A stretch of 64,000 nt of DNA from Streptomyces halobius. Lineage in GTDB: Bacteria > Actinomycetota > Actinomycetes > Streptomycetales > Streptomycetaceae. The stretch lies in assembly GCF_023277745.1 (NCBI RefSeq), contig NZ_CP086322.1, positions 1,488,001 through 1,552,000 on the forward strand, in the 5' to 3' direction. Positions 52,535-61,500 of the stretch are shown piece by piece. The position numbers were made by a program, and so were the translations under genes. A model generated the notes under the pieces. That model ran no database searches. It saw only the letters and a list, made by a program, of their open reading frames with translations, and was not told where the DNA came from. Positions within the stretch are counted from its first letter, which is position 1, and each line of letters begins with the position of its first letter.

Positions 52535-53548
52535 ATGCGCGCAGTCGTCGTCGAGGAACCGAACCGGCTGTCCGTGACCACCGTCGCGGACCCGACGCCC
52601 GGCCCCGACGAGGTCGTCGTCAAGGTCACCGCCGCCGGGCTGTGCGGCACCGATGTGCACATGCTGGCGGGAGAGTTCGGGCCGACCCGCTACCCCGTCA
52701 TCCCGGGGCATGAGTTCTCCGGCGAGATCGTCGCCGTGGGCACGGAGGTGACGGGCTTCGCGGAGGGCGACGCGGTGGCCGCCGACCCCGCGATCTACTG
52801 CGGCTCCTGTCACTTCTGTGCCATCGGCCGCGGCAACCTCTGTGAACAGTGGGGCACCATCGGCATCACCGTCGACGGCGCCTGCGCCGAATACGTCAAG
52901 GTGCCGGCCGGCAACTGCTACCGGCTGCCGGAGACCGTACAGCTCGCGCACGCCCCGCTCATCGAGCCGCTGTCGACCATCGTGCACGGCTTCGACCTCG
53001 TCGGCCCGCGGCTCGGCGACAACTTCCTGATCTACGGCGCGGGCACCATGGGCCTGCTCTACCTCCAGGTCGCCCAGCACTCCGGTGCCGCCTCGGTCTC
53101 GGTCGTCGACATCAACGAGGACCGGCTGGCGGTGGCCCGGAAGCTCGGCGCCGACACCGTCGCCACCAGCGCCGATGCCCTGACCGCCGGCCATCCGCGC
53201 GGCTGGGAAGTCGTCACCGACTGCACCGGCAACATCCGGGCCATCGAGGACGCCCTGACCCGGCCCATCCGCGGCGGCACCTTCCAGCAGTTCGGCTGCG
53301 CCCCCGACCAGGATCTGGCCCGCTTCTCCCCGTTCCGCATCTACAACGACGAGATCCGGATCGTCGGCAGCATGGCCATCCTGCACAGCTACGGCCGTGC
53401 CGTGGAACTGCTGGCCAGGGGCGCCATCGACGCCGACACCATGATCACGCACCGCTTCGGCCTCGACGAGTACGCGACCGCGCTGGAGACCTTCAAGAAG
53501 GGGGCCGGCCGTAAGCTGCAGATCGTCCCTCACGGCCGGATGTCGTGA
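52535..53548 (+). CDS. Zinc-dependent alcohol/polyol dehydrogenase
   Basis: A 337-residue medium-chain dehydrogenase. Catalytic zinc ligands are in GLCGTDVHML and GHEFSGEIV; the four structural cysteines lie in YCGSCHFCAIGRGNLC; the NAD site is IYGAGTMGLLYLQ. It likely oxidises a sugar alcohol such as threitol or erythritol to the ketose. It begins 5 bases after the transketolase remnant ends, so it can be translated even though that gene is broken. The structure is intact. Confidence 0.9.
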   Translation: MRAVVVEEPNRLSVTTVADPTPGPDEVVVKVTAAGLCGTDVHMLAGEFGPTRYPVIPGHEFSGEIVAVGTEVTGFAEGDAVAADPAIYCGSCHFCAIGRGNLCEQWGTIGITVDGACAEYVKVPAGNCYRLPETVQLAHAPLIEPLSTIVHGFDLVGPRLGDNFLIYGAGTMGLLYLQVAQHSGAASVSVVDINEDRLAVARKLGADTVATSADALTAGHPRGWEVVTDCTGNIRAIEDALTRPIRGGTFQQFGCAPDQDLARFSPFRIYNDEIRIVGSMAILHSYGRAVELLARGAIDADTMITHRFGLDEYATALETFKKGAGRKLQIVPHGRMS

Positions 53549-53560
53549 CAGCGGCCGTCC

Positions 53561-54085
53561 GCTGCGCTGTGCTCGGGCCGGCTTGGTTGCCCCACCGTTC
53601 TTCGGCCGTCCGGCCGTGGGGGGCGCCTGCGGCGGGCCTGGGCCCCACGTTGTCGGCTGTCCCGCCGTGGGGGGCGCCTGCGGCGGACCTGAGCCGATGT
53701 TTTGGCTGTCCCGCCGTGGGGGTGTTTCGCCGTTGCGCCTGCGGCGGGCGTGGGTTTTCGGGTGCGGTGACGGGCCTCCGGACTCCGTCCTGCGGCCCTC
53801 CCCCATAGCCTGAAGGGCATGGGAGGTACCCCCATCCTCCCGACGGTGGGGGAAAGAGGCCGGTGGGGGCACATGTCGTCTGTCGGGTGCCTGTGGTCAC
53901 GTCCACGAGGTGTACATGACCGGCTACGTGTCACCCCACCGGTCTTCTTCCCCACCCCCTCGGGAGGCGCTGGACCGCAGGACGGCGTCCGGAGGTCCGG
54001 CACCGCTGCCGAACAGCCCCGCGCAGCGGCAACAGCCCACCGCAGGTGCAACGGCGGGACAGCCAAGGATGTCGGCTCACGCAAA
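53561..54085. repeat. E2: 525-bp quasi-palindromic repeat element
   Basis: The second copy of the element, inverted relative to E1. From about 53778 to 53906 it is nearly identical to the reverse of 32522-32650. It has two extra copies of a roughly 50-bp module (TGTCCCGCCGTGGGGG..GCGCCTGCGGCGG) on the left. It starts 13 bases after the dehydrogenase stop and ends at a decayed PA14 gene. It is non-coding. Confidence 0.85.
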
Positions 54086-54091
54086 GGGGAA

Positions 54092-54310
54092 TCTGCGGGA
54101 CCACTCGTCGTTCGACAAGCGGTGCGACATCCTCGCCGACCACTTCAGCACCCGTTGGACCGGCAGCATTCAGCCACGCCTCGACGAGACGTACACCTTC
54201 ACCACCGTCTCCGACGACACTGTGCGGCTGTGGATCGACGGCAAGCCGGTGATCGACAGTGCCACGCCGCACGGCCTGTGGCCAGCCCCCAGCAGATCGT
54301 GCCGCGGCGG
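54092..54310 (+). pseudogene. PA14-domain gene fragment
   Basis: In one frame the translation has ADHFSTRWTGSIQPRLDETY and TFTTVSDDTVRLWIDGKPVI, a PA14 carbohydrate-binding domain core. Both ends of the domain and any catalytic partner are missing. It directly abuts the end of E2, so the element may have truncated the gene. Confidence 0.75.
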
Positions 54311-54473
54311 CAGTTGTACCGACTGGCAGTGCGTAGTGGAAAGAAGTGAAAAATCGCCGTGCAGGATTGGGCCGATCGAGTCATCGAGGCCGGTCCGGGC
54401 ATCGCCACGGTAGCGGGAGGGCCGCCGTGCGTCGGGACGCCGTTGTCAGTGCCCGCTCCTATCCTCGGAGAGC

Positions 54474-55049
54474 ATGAGCAAAGTCGAGATCCTGCGCACT
54501 CATGGCGAAGCCCTCGCGCTCTTCGGGAGCCGCGTCCATGCCGTTCGCGACGACCAGTGGGACGCCCCCACGCCCTGCACGGACTGGTCGGTGCGGGATC
54601 TGGTGAACCATCTGACGGCCGAGCAACTGTGGGTGCCCCGCCTGGTGCGGGACGGCGCGACGGTCGCGGAGGTGGGCACGGACCTCGACGGGGACCAGCT
54701 CGGCGTCGTTCCGGCAGCGGTCTGGGACCGTGCGGCGGTCGCTGCCGTGGCGGCGTTCGCCGAGCCCGGTGCGCTGGATCGTACGGTGCATCTGTCCTAC
54801 GGCCCCAGCCCGGCCGCGGCGTACTGCACCCAGATGATGACCGATGCGGTGGTGCACGCCTGGGATCTGTCGCGGGCGATCGGCGCCGATGAGCGGCTGC
54901 CGGGCCATCTGGCGACGGCGGCGCTGCTCGAGGTGGAGCCGTACGCCGCGGAGCTCGGTGAGTCGGGGCTGTTCGCCGCGCCGGTGGAGCCCCCGGCGGA
55001 TGCCGACGATCTCACCAGGCTGCTGTGCCTGCTGGGCCGTCGGCCCTGA
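54474..55049 (+). CDS. TIGR03086 family metal-binding protein (DinB-like)
   Basis: A 191-residue helical-bundle protein. The metal ligands are probably His in LVNHLTAEQ and in DAVVHAWDLSRAIG. The N-terminal WDAPTPCTDWSVRDLVNHL is the signature of the TIGR03086/mycothiol-dependent maleylpyruvate-isomerase N-terminal group. It may be a mycothiol- or bacillithiol-like S-transferase. The true reaction is unknown. It is a single gene. Confidence 0.85.
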   Translation: MSKVEILRTHGEALALFGSRVHAVRDDQWDAPTPCTDWSVRDLVNHLTAEQLWVPRLVRDGATVAEVGTDLDGDQLGVVPAAVWDRAAVAAVAAFAEPGALDRTVHLSYGPSPAAAYCTQMMTDAVVHAWDLSRAIGADERLPGHLATAALLEVEPYAAELGESGLFAAPVEPPADADDLTRLLCLLGRRP

Positions 55050-55062
55050 TCAGACGGTCCCG

Positions 55063-55236
55063 TCAGTCGATGCCGCGGATGATGTACGGCTCGGCGGGGT
55101 CATCATCGTAGCCGGCGAGACGCACCGGGGCGCAGCGGCCCCAGACCTCCAAGTTGCGGACTTCCTGGATGCGGCCTTGCCGATCGCCCTGCTTCGAGCG
55201 GGGCTGCTTGTACTGAGCTTTGCGCACTGCCACCAC
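55063..55236 (-). CDS. Small basic hypothetical protein
   Basis: A 57-codon frame, VAVRKAQYKQPRSKQGDRQ then GRIQEVRNLEVWGRCAPVRL and a short acidic end PAEPYIIRGID. The composition is protein-like and unlike its shadows. A GAAGGA site lies just before two GTG codons (55236 or 55233). I do not recognise it. Sequence from 55237 to 55562 shows no gene, apart from a GGCCCTCC-type hairpin near 55482-55546. Confidence 0.55.
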   Translation of the reverse strand: MVAVRKAQYKQPRSKQGDRQGRIQEVRNLEVWGRCAPVRLAGYDDDPAEPYIIRGID

Positions 55237-55562
55237 GCACTCCTTCTTCGAGGTATTGGTCTCCGACGCGGTGGCGCCTCATTCACAAACCGGGAGGTCA
55301 GCCAGGGTTTGTGGCGTTCCCGCGACGGGGCCAATGGTGTTGGCGTCTCCCAGAAAGGTCGTCCGTCGTCCTCCAGGGTATCGACGTCGTTCACTGCGCG
55401 CTCGACTTTTTCCGGCGATAACGTCATGTCGGCGGAAGGCGGGAAACCAGCCTCTTCCTGCGACGGGAGTGATGTACGGGGCCCGGCCCTCCGCCGTGGA
55501 TCAGCCTTCGCCGCCGCGCGTCATTCATCCGGGTGGAGGGCCGCGGTGCTACCCATGGGCGA

Positions 55563-56984
55563 GTGGAATGGTTCGCAGACACCAACTACTGGCTCGGCCG
55601 GCTCGTCTTCCAGCGGATGCTGGCCGTCCTCTATCTGATCGCGTTCATCGCGGCGCTCCGGCAGTTCCGGGCGCTCATCGGTGCGCGCGGGATGCTGCCG
55701 GTGCCCGCGTTCGTGGCACAGGTGCCGTTCCGCGCCTCGCCCTCGGTGTTCCACTGGCACTACTCCGACCGGTTCTTCGCCACCTGGTCGTGGTGCGGGG
55801 TGCTGCTGGCGGCCGCGGTCGCGGCGGGGGCCGCGGATGCCGTGCCGCTGTGGGCGTCGACGGTGATGTGGGCGGCTCTGTGGGTGCTGTATCTCTCCAT
55901 CGTGAACGTGGGGCAGACGTGGTACAGCTTCGGCTGGGAGTCGCTGCTGCTGGAGTCGGGCTTTCTGGCCGTCTTCCTCGGCAACGCCGAGACCGCTCCC
56001 CCGGTGCTGGTGATGTGGCTGCTGCGCTGGGTGCTGTTCCGGGTGGAGTTCGGGGCCGGGCTGATCAAGATCCGCGGCGACAGCTGCTGGCGGGATCTGA
56101 CCTGTCTGCATTACCACCACGAGACGCAGCCGATGCCGGGCCCGCTGAGCTGGTTCTTCCACCATCTTCCCAAGCCGCTGCACAAGGTCGAGGTGGCGGC
56201 CAACCATGTCGCCCAACTCGCCCTACCGCCCCTGCTGTTCACTCCGCAGCCGGTGGCGGGCTGGGCCGCGTCCGCGATGGTCGTCACCCAGCTGTGGCTG
56301 GTTCTGTCCGGCAACTTCGCCTGGCTGAACTGGGTGACCATCGCGCTCGCCCTGTCGGCCGCCGCCCCCCTGTGGGCGGACCACGCACCGCTTCCCGGGC
56401 CCCCGGTGTGGTTCGAGGTCCTGGTCATCGCGGCCACCGTGCTCGTCGTCGGGCTCAGCTACTGGCCGGCGCGCAATCTGCTGTCCCGGCAGCAGATGAT
56501 GAACACGTCGTACGAGTCGCTGCATCTGGTCAACTCCTACGGCGCGTTCGGCACCATCACCCGGGTCCGGCGGGAGATCGTGCTGGAGGGTACGGCGGAC
56601 GCGGTGAACGGGCCCGACACCACCTGGCACGCCTACGAGTTCCACGGCAAGCCGGGTGACGTACGACAGCTGCCGCGCCAGTTCGCCCCGTATCACCTGC
56701 GGCTGGACTGGCTGATGTGGTTCGCGGCGCTGTCGCCTGCCTATGCGCGCTCGTGGTTCCTGCCGTTCGTGGAACGGCTGTTGGAGAACGACCGTGACAC
56801 GCTGCGGCTGCTGCGGGTCAATCCGTTCCCCGATGTTCCGCCGGCGCGGGTGCGGGCCCGGATCTTCCGATACCGCTTCACGACCTGGCGGGAACTGCGG
56901 GAGACCGGAGCGTGGTGGCAACGGAGCGAGGTGCGGGAGTTTCTGCCGCCGATGGCGCTGTCACCTCTGCGCGAAAGGCAATGA
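55563..56984 (+). CDS. Lipase maturation factor family protein
   Basis: A 473-residue membrane protein with about seven helices in the first 320 residues and a soluble C-terminal domain. MEWFADTNYWLGRLVFQRMLAV, FGAGLIKIRGDSCWRDLTCLHYHHETQPMP and NSYGAFGTITRVRREIVLEGT are clear LMF features. LMF proteins help fold secreted lipases in eukaryotes; bacterial members are less studied. The GTG at 55563 matches the family start. Its 3' end overlaps the convergent TPR gene by 107 bp. Confidence 0.88.
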   Translation: MEWFADTNYWLGRLVFQRMLAVLYLIAFIAALRQFRALIGARGMLPVPAFVAQVPFRASPSVFHWHYSDRFFATWSWCGVLLAAAVAAGAADAVPLWASTVMWAALWVLYLSIVNVGQTWYSFGWESLLLESGFLAVFLGNAETAPPVLVMWLLRWVLFRVEFGAGLIKIRGDSCWRDLTCLHYHHETQPMPGPLSWFFHHLPKPLHKVEVAANHVAQLALPPLLFTPQPVAGWAASAMVVTQLWLVLSGNFAWLNWVTIALALSAAAPLWADHAPLPGPPVWFEVLVIAATVLVVGLSYWPARNLLSRQQMMNTSYESLHLVNSYGAFGTITRVRREIVLEGTADAVNGPDTTWHAYEFHGKPGDVRQLPRQFAPYHLRLDWLMWFAALSPAYARSWFLPFVERLLENDRDTLRLLRVNPFPDVPPARVRARIFRYRFTTWRELRETGAWWQRSEVREFLPPMALSPLRERQ

Positions 56985-57966
56985 CCATGTCCCGGGCGTG
57001 CCGCAGCCCGATACGGGTGAAGCCCCGTTCCAGTTCGGCGAGTTCGGCGAGCGTCTCCTGCGGGTCGCTGCCGAGGCGGGCGCGGGACTTGACCAGGCCC
57101 AGCCGGGACAGGGCGACGCCGCGCGGTTCCCGCATCTCGGTGAACTCGCGCAGCGCGAGGGCGTAGGTCTCGCGGGCCTCCGCGTAGCGCCCGGCGCGGT
57201 ACTGCACATTGCCGCGCATCTTGTGGTTGTAGGCGAGCGCGCTGGCCAGGTCCATGGTGCGGCAGATGACCTCCGCCTCGGACAGCAGGGCCAGCGCCCG
57301 GTCCGGTTCGCCCCGTACGGAGAGGATGTCGGCTATCCCGCGCAGCGACCAGGCGCGGCCACGGGCGTCGTCACCGTCGGCGGCTATGCGGGCGGACTCC
57401 TCGAAGAGCTCCAGGGCCTTACCATAATCCCCGCTATTGCGGTGCATCTGGGCAATACCGGACATGGCCCAGACCATGTGCCGGACCTCGCCGTGCGCCC
57501 GGCCCTGTTCGAGCAGCTGCTCGTGGAGTTCGGCGACCGCGGCGTAGTCGCCCTGTATGCGCCCGGTCTCGGCGAGGCCGGCGAGCGCGTAGCCGTGGGC
57601 GAGGCGGTCACCGCTGCCGGCGGCCAGCGTGGCGGCGTGCGTGAGCAGGCGGCGGGCCAGCGGCAGCGTCCCGCACTGGCGGGCGAGAGTGCCGCCGCTC
57701 CAGAGCGCCCAGGACATGGCGGCCGCGTCACCGGCCGTGCGGGCGCTGCGGTAGCTCTCGCGCCAGGCGGCGCCGGCGTCGTCCACCCGGCCCAGCCGCC
57801 GGTTGGCCTCGGCGACCGCCAGCGCGGCGCGTGCCCGTTCCAGTGCGGTGCCCGCGCGGGAACGGGCACGGTTCGCCGTCGCCAGCACCTCCTCGTACGA
57901 GGAGTTCACACCCAGCGCCGAGCCCAGCTCGCCCTGGTACTCCGGGGCGAATGCCTTGCCGTACAT
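56878..57966 (-). CDS. Tetratricopeptide-repeat protein
   Basis: A 362-residue all-helical protein with about six TPR units (for example GDYGKALELFEESARIA, GRYAEARETYALALREF). No HTH or enzyme domain is present. The repeat face likely binds a peptide or protein partner. Stand-alone TPR proteins of this kind often occur with XRE or AfsR-type regulators, but none is next to it. It converges with and overlaps the LMF gene. Confidence 0.85.
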   Translation of the reverse strand: MYGKAFAPEYQGELGSALGVNSSYEEVLATANRARSRAGTALERARAALAVAEANRRLGRVDDAGAAWRESYRSARTAGDAAAMSWALWSGGTLARQCGTLPLARRLLTHAATLAAGSGDRLAHGYALAGLAETGRIQGDYAAVAELHEQLLEQGRAHGEVRHMVWAMSGIAQMHRNSGDYGKALELFEESARIAADGDDARGRAWSLRGIADILSVRGEPDRALALLSEAEVICRTMDLASALAYNHKMRGNVQYRAGRYAEARETYALALREFTEMREPRGVALSRLGLVKSRARLGSDPQETLAELAELERGFTRIGLRHARDMVIAFRAEVTAPSAAETPAPRSVATTLRSPAVPARS

Positions 57967-58185
57967 ATATCCGTGGCCTCTCGATCTCTTTTGTGCTTGA
58001 TCAAGAAGCTACGAGTCGTCCGGGGTCCGGCGAATCCGTCCACGTACGGGTCGTCGCGTACGACCTGAGTGCTACGGAGGGGGTGATGGTCATCAACGGG
58101 ATGTAGGGGTCCGTCGGGGCGGTGGGGGCTTTCGAGTCGGTGGAGTCCTGCTCGTCGGTGGGAGCCTGTCGAGGGGTGCGGGTCC

Positions 58186-58229
58186 GTCGGTCCGGGGCTG
58201 TTGGTGCGTCGGTCCGGGGCTGTCGGTGC
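58186..58229. repeat. 22-bp tandem repeat in long non-coding gap
   Basis: Two copies of GTCGGTCCGGGGCTGtyggtgc lie within a G/T-rich, low-complexity stretch (58120-58265). The full 57967-58652 gap has no convincing gene. Confidence 0.55.
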
Positions 58230-58374
58230 GGGGTTGTCGGGTGTCGGAGGGGGCCGGGGGCGGGGGTGTGCTCTCAGGCGTGGTGTGGCGGAGCTTTGGC
58301 CGCGGTCTCGCCCGTCGCCTCACCTGCCGCCTCCTCTCCTGCCGCCCGCTCGGCTGCCTTGCGTGGTGCCTTTT

Positions 58375-58440
58375 ATTTTCGGCAACGATTACGCAGCGTG
58401 ATTGATTCCCTGTTCTGTTACTTTGTGTGAGCATTGGGTG
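58375..58440 (+). promoter_or_regulatory. AT-rich promoter-like island
   Basis: An unusually AT-rich 65-base stretch (TTTTATTTTC, GATTGATTCCCTGTTCTGTTACTTT) in an otherwise GC-rich gap before the lactonase. It could hold the promoter; no single -10/-35 pair is compelling. Confidence 0.35.
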
Positions 58441-58522
58441 GCAGGTGCGCCCCCACCGTGCGCCGCCGCGCCCCCGCCGCCCGGACATTGCTGTTGCGTG
58501 CGGAACGGGCCACCCTGGCTGG

Positions 58523-58570
58523 CACGTACGAGATCGCCCCACACGTACGAGATCGCCCCACGAGATCGCC
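58523..58570. repeat. 19-bp tandem repeat upstream of lactonase
   Basis: CACGTACGAGATCGCCCCA occurs twice in tandem (58523-58541, 58542-58560), with a third partial copy. A second duplication (GAGCGCAGCACGGAGGA) lies at about 58589-58633. The CGTACGAGAT core recurs at 62011-62050. Confidence 0.7.
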
Positions 58571-58652
58571 GAACGCCGAGGTGTCGCATGAGCGCAGCAC
58601 GGAGGACAGGGTGAGCGCAGCACGGAGGAGAGGGACGGAGTCGAGGACGGGG

Positions 58653-59882
58653 ATGACGTCGTCGGCAGGGCGCGGGCGCGGGACAGGTGTCAGCCGGACG
58701 GGTGTGAGCCGTCGCCGCTTCGTCGGTGGGGTCGCGGCCGGTCTGACGGCGGCGGCCGGCACCGCGCTGTTCACCGCCGGGGACCCGCCCTCCGCGCAGG
58801 CCGGGCACCACCCCGAGCGCCAACCCCGCCCCCCGCGCACCGCCCGGCCACTGTTCCTCGGGACGTACACCTCCGAAGAGGGCGGCGGCACCGGCATCGG
58901 CCTCGGCAGCTACCACCCCGCGACCGGCCGGATCACCGCCACCGGCACCGTGGCGGGTGTCGCCGATCCCTCCTACCTGGCCCTCGCCCCGTCCGGCCGT
59001 ACGCTCTACGCGGTCAACGAGCAGGAGCAGGGCACGGTCACCGCTCTTGCACTGCCGCCGGACGGCGCGCCGCCCACGGTGCTGGGGAGCCGGCCCACCG
59101 GCGGCGCCGGGCCCTGTCATCTCTCGGTGCATCCCAGCGGACGCTGGCTGCTCAGCGCCAACTATCTGTCCGGCAGCGTGGCCGTGCATCCCATCGACCA
59201 GGACAGCGGCGCCTTGGGTGAGCCTACGGATCTGGTCGTCCACTCCAGCCCGCCGCCCGGTCCCGGGCAGGACGGGCCGCACGCCCACCAGGTCATCACC
59301 AGCCCGGACGGCGGCCATCTGCTGGCCGTCGATCTCGGCAACGACACCGTGTATACGTATCGGCTGGACGCGTCGGCCGGGAAGCTCACCCGGGTGTCGT
59401 ACGCGACACTGCGCCCCGGGGCCGGGCCCCGGCATCTGACCTTCCACCCTTCGGGCGCCTTCGCCTACTTGGCGAACGAGGTCGACAACACCCTGGTGGT
59501 CTGCGGTTATGCCCCGGGCAGCGGGCGGCTGACGCCCGGCGAACCGCAGCCCACCGGGACGGGCGACGGCACCAGCTATCCGGCGCAGGTGCTGGTCACC
59601 CGGGACGGCGGCTTCGCGTATCTCGCCAATCGGGGCCACAACAGCCTCACCCGTTACGCCGTGGAGGCGGGCGGGGCGCGGCTGCGGCTGCTGGACACGG
59701 TGCCGGTGGGTGGCGACTTCCCCCGGCAGATCGCGTTCTCACCGGACGAGCGGCTGCTGTTCGCGGCGAACCAGAAGTCGGGGGCGGTGACGGTGTTCTC
59801 GGTGAACGCGGGCACGGGGGCGCTTGAGCGCGTGGGCGAGTCGTTCGCGGCCCCGATGCCGGTGTGTGTACTGCCCATGTGA
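58653..59882 (+). CDS. Secreted lactonase family beta-propeller protein
   Basis: A 409-residue protein. SRRRFVGGVAAGLTAAAG is a Tat signal with the twin arginines (residues 15-35). The mature part is a seven-bladed propeller of the 6-phosphogluconolactonase (Pgl-like) family: FLGTYTSEEGGGTGIG, HLSVHPSGRWLLSANYLSG, HAHQVITSPDG and PRHLTFHPSGAFAYLANE. It probably hydrolyses a lactone outside the cell. ATG 58653 is chosen because the earlier frame is repeat-rich. Tandem repeats precede it. Confidence 0.88.
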   Translation: MTSSAGRGRGTGVSRTGVSRRRFVGGVAAGLTAAAGTALFTAGDPPSAQAGHHPERQPRPPRTARPLFLGTYTSEEGGGTGIGLGSYHPATGRITATGTVAGVADPSYLALAPSGRTLYAVNEQEQGTVTALALPPDGAPPTVLGSRPTGGAGPCHLSVHPSGRWLLSANYLSGSVAVHPIDQDSGALGEPTDLVVHSSPPPGPGQDGPHAHQVITSPDGGHLLAVDLGNDTVYTYRLDASAGKLTRVSYATLRPGAGPRHLTFHPSGAFAYLANEVDNTLVVCGYAPGSGRLTPGEPQPTGTGDGTSYPAQVLVTRDGGFAYLANRGHNSLTRYAVEAGGARLRLLDTVPVGGDFPRQIAFSPDERLLFAANQKSGAVTVFSVNAGTGALERVGESFAAPMPVCVLPM

Positions 59883-59889
59883 GGTCTCG

Positions 59890-60075
59890 GTGATCGCGGC
59901 CTGGATTTTGTTCCCCGATGCCGTCTTCCCCTTCCTCATCAACTCCTGCGGCGTCATTGCCCTGTTCGTCTATCCGGCGATGGCCGTCGCCGAGGCGCGG
60001 ATGCGGCGGACGCTGGAACGCGCGGAGCCGGCGTCGCAGCTGACGCTGAGGATGTGGCTGTTTCCCTGGAGGAGT
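59890..60075 (+). pseudogene. Amino acid permease C-terminal fragment
   Basis: The stretch AWILFPDAVFPFLINSCGVI, YPAMAVAEARMRRTLE and LRMWLFPWRSW is the last helix and tail of a GABA-permease-type APC transporter. It begins 8 bases after the lactonase stop, with the upstream 400 residues missing. The end is abrupt. Confidence 0.75.
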
Positions 60076-60120
60076 TGGCCCCGGACTCCTATCGGACTCC
60101 AGCACCTCACCGACCCGCGC

Positions 60121-60236
60121 ATGAACGAGGCCGCGTGGCGGGCGCTCGATCTGCTGCGTGCCTACGCCGCCCGGGACCGCGCCACGATTGTCGAGTACCT
60201 CGCACTTGGAGGGCGACCAGCTTGTAGCCCGGCTAA
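60121..60236 (+). pseudogene. Frameshifted small helical protein remnant
   Basis: MNEAAWRALDLLRAYAARDR then, after a one-base shift, LEGDQLVARLTRLVQG look like one small helical protein that is now split. It ends near the convergent acetyltransferase stop. The family is not known. Confidence 0.5.
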
Positions 60237-60267
60237 CGAGACTTGTGCAGGGTCGGCGAGCGCACGG

Positions 60268-61500
60268 TCAGAACCAGTGCAGGCAGTGCGGGGAGCGCTC
60301 GCCGCGGAGGAGGGCGTCAGCGAGGGTGGCCGCGCCCGGGCGGTGGGCCCGGATGTGTCCGGCACGCACGAGCGTGCTCGGGGCGGTGCCGCCGAGGTAG
60401 ACCGAGCCCAGGTCGCTCACGTCCAGGGACAGGTCGGGCGCCCGGTCCGTCGGGACGCAGTCTGCCTTGCTGTCCTGAACGGTCAGCAGGTAACGGCCGT
60501 GCTCGCCGAGGAACGGGTCCTCGACGTCGAGCACGAGCTCGCCGTCCATGAACCAGCCGCGCGCGGTCAGAGCACGCGGGACGTCCAGCAGCCGCACCCA
60601 GAGCCAGTCGGTGTCGCCGCTCACCTCGCCGGCGCGGAAGTCCGCGAACTGCCAGCGCAGCGGGTGCTCGGGCGGGACGTGCTGGAACACGACCTGAGAG
60701 ACCAGGTCGTGTCCGAGTACGAACCGGGCCAGGGCCGTGAAGACGGCGTCGTCGGTGGCGATGGTCTCGTCGACCGTCACGGTCCCGGGCTCGCCGATCG
60801 AGTAGCTGGCGTACCCGTCCGGGACGCCGTCGGCGTCACGGTGAACGGCGACGTAGCGCGGCGCCGGCGAGATCGGGGGCTGCCCCGCGCGCAAGGCCCA
60901 CCAGCGGTGCGGCCGGGACAGCGCGCCGGGCTGGGCGCGGCGATACCGGTCGTAGACCGCTTCCAGAATCTCTCCGCACTCGGCACGACGCAGCACCTCG
61001 ACCGAGTCGTTGTCCGAGCCGGTCGCTGGTGCGTCGGCCACTCCGCGCGCCCGGGGAACGGCGAGGGCGGCCTGGTGGCGCGGCACCGTCAGCCGCGCCG
61101 TGTAGGTCGCCGGTCCGTAGCCGAACCTTCCGTAGATCGGGGCCTCAGAGGCCAGCAGCACGGAGAGGAACTCCCCGCGGGCCCGCAACTCGGCGAGCTG
61201 ATGCCGCATCATCGCGCTGAGCACGCCCTGGCGCCGGTGCGAGGGCAGGACGCCGACGGCGGTCACCCCGGCGGCCGGGACGAGGGTCTCACCGGGCAGG
61301 GTGAGCTCGAAGGAGTGCGCGGCGGCGGTGCCGACGGTCCGCCCGTCGGCCGTCACGGCGAGCAGGCAGCGGTCCATTTCGAGCGCCGACCACCAGAGCC
61401 CGCCGCCCTCGATCGGGGTTTCCGGGAAGCGCCCGAACGCGGTATGGACTGTGTCGACGAAGACGTCAAGGTCCTCATCGGTCGCGGAACGAATCTCCAT
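60268..61500 (-). CDS. Eis-type N-acetyltransferase
   Basis: A 410-residue GNAT enzyme of the Eis family. Acetyl-CoA site: GVTAVGVLPSHRRQGVLSAMM (Arg/Gln-x-x-Gly/Ala). A second divergent GNAT domain and a C-terminal SCP2-like domain follow. The final residue is Phe, as in Eis, where the C-terminal carboxylate takes part in catalysis. Eis proteins acetylate amines, including aminoglycosides. The ATG at 61500 follows GGAGG. Confidence 0.9.
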   Translation of the reverse strand: MEIRSATDEDLDVFVDTVHTAFGRFPETPIEGGGLWWSALEMDRCLLAVTADGRTVGTAAAHSFELTLPGETLVPAAGVTAVGVLPSHRRQGVLSAMMRHQLAELRARGEFLSVLLASEAPIYGRFGYGPATYTARLTVPRHQAALAVPRARGVADAPATGSDNDSVEVLRRAECGEILEAVYDRYRRAQPGALSRPHRWWALRAGQPPISPAPRYVAVHRDADGVPDGYASYSIGEPGTVTVDETIATDDAVFTALARFVLGHDLVSQVVFQHVPPEHPLRWQFADFRAGEVSGDTDWLWVRLLDVPRALTARGWFMDGELVLDVEDPFLGEHGRYLLTVQDSKADCVPTDRAPDLSLDVSDLGSVYLGGTAPSTLVRAGHIRAHRPGAATLADALLRGERSPHCLHWF

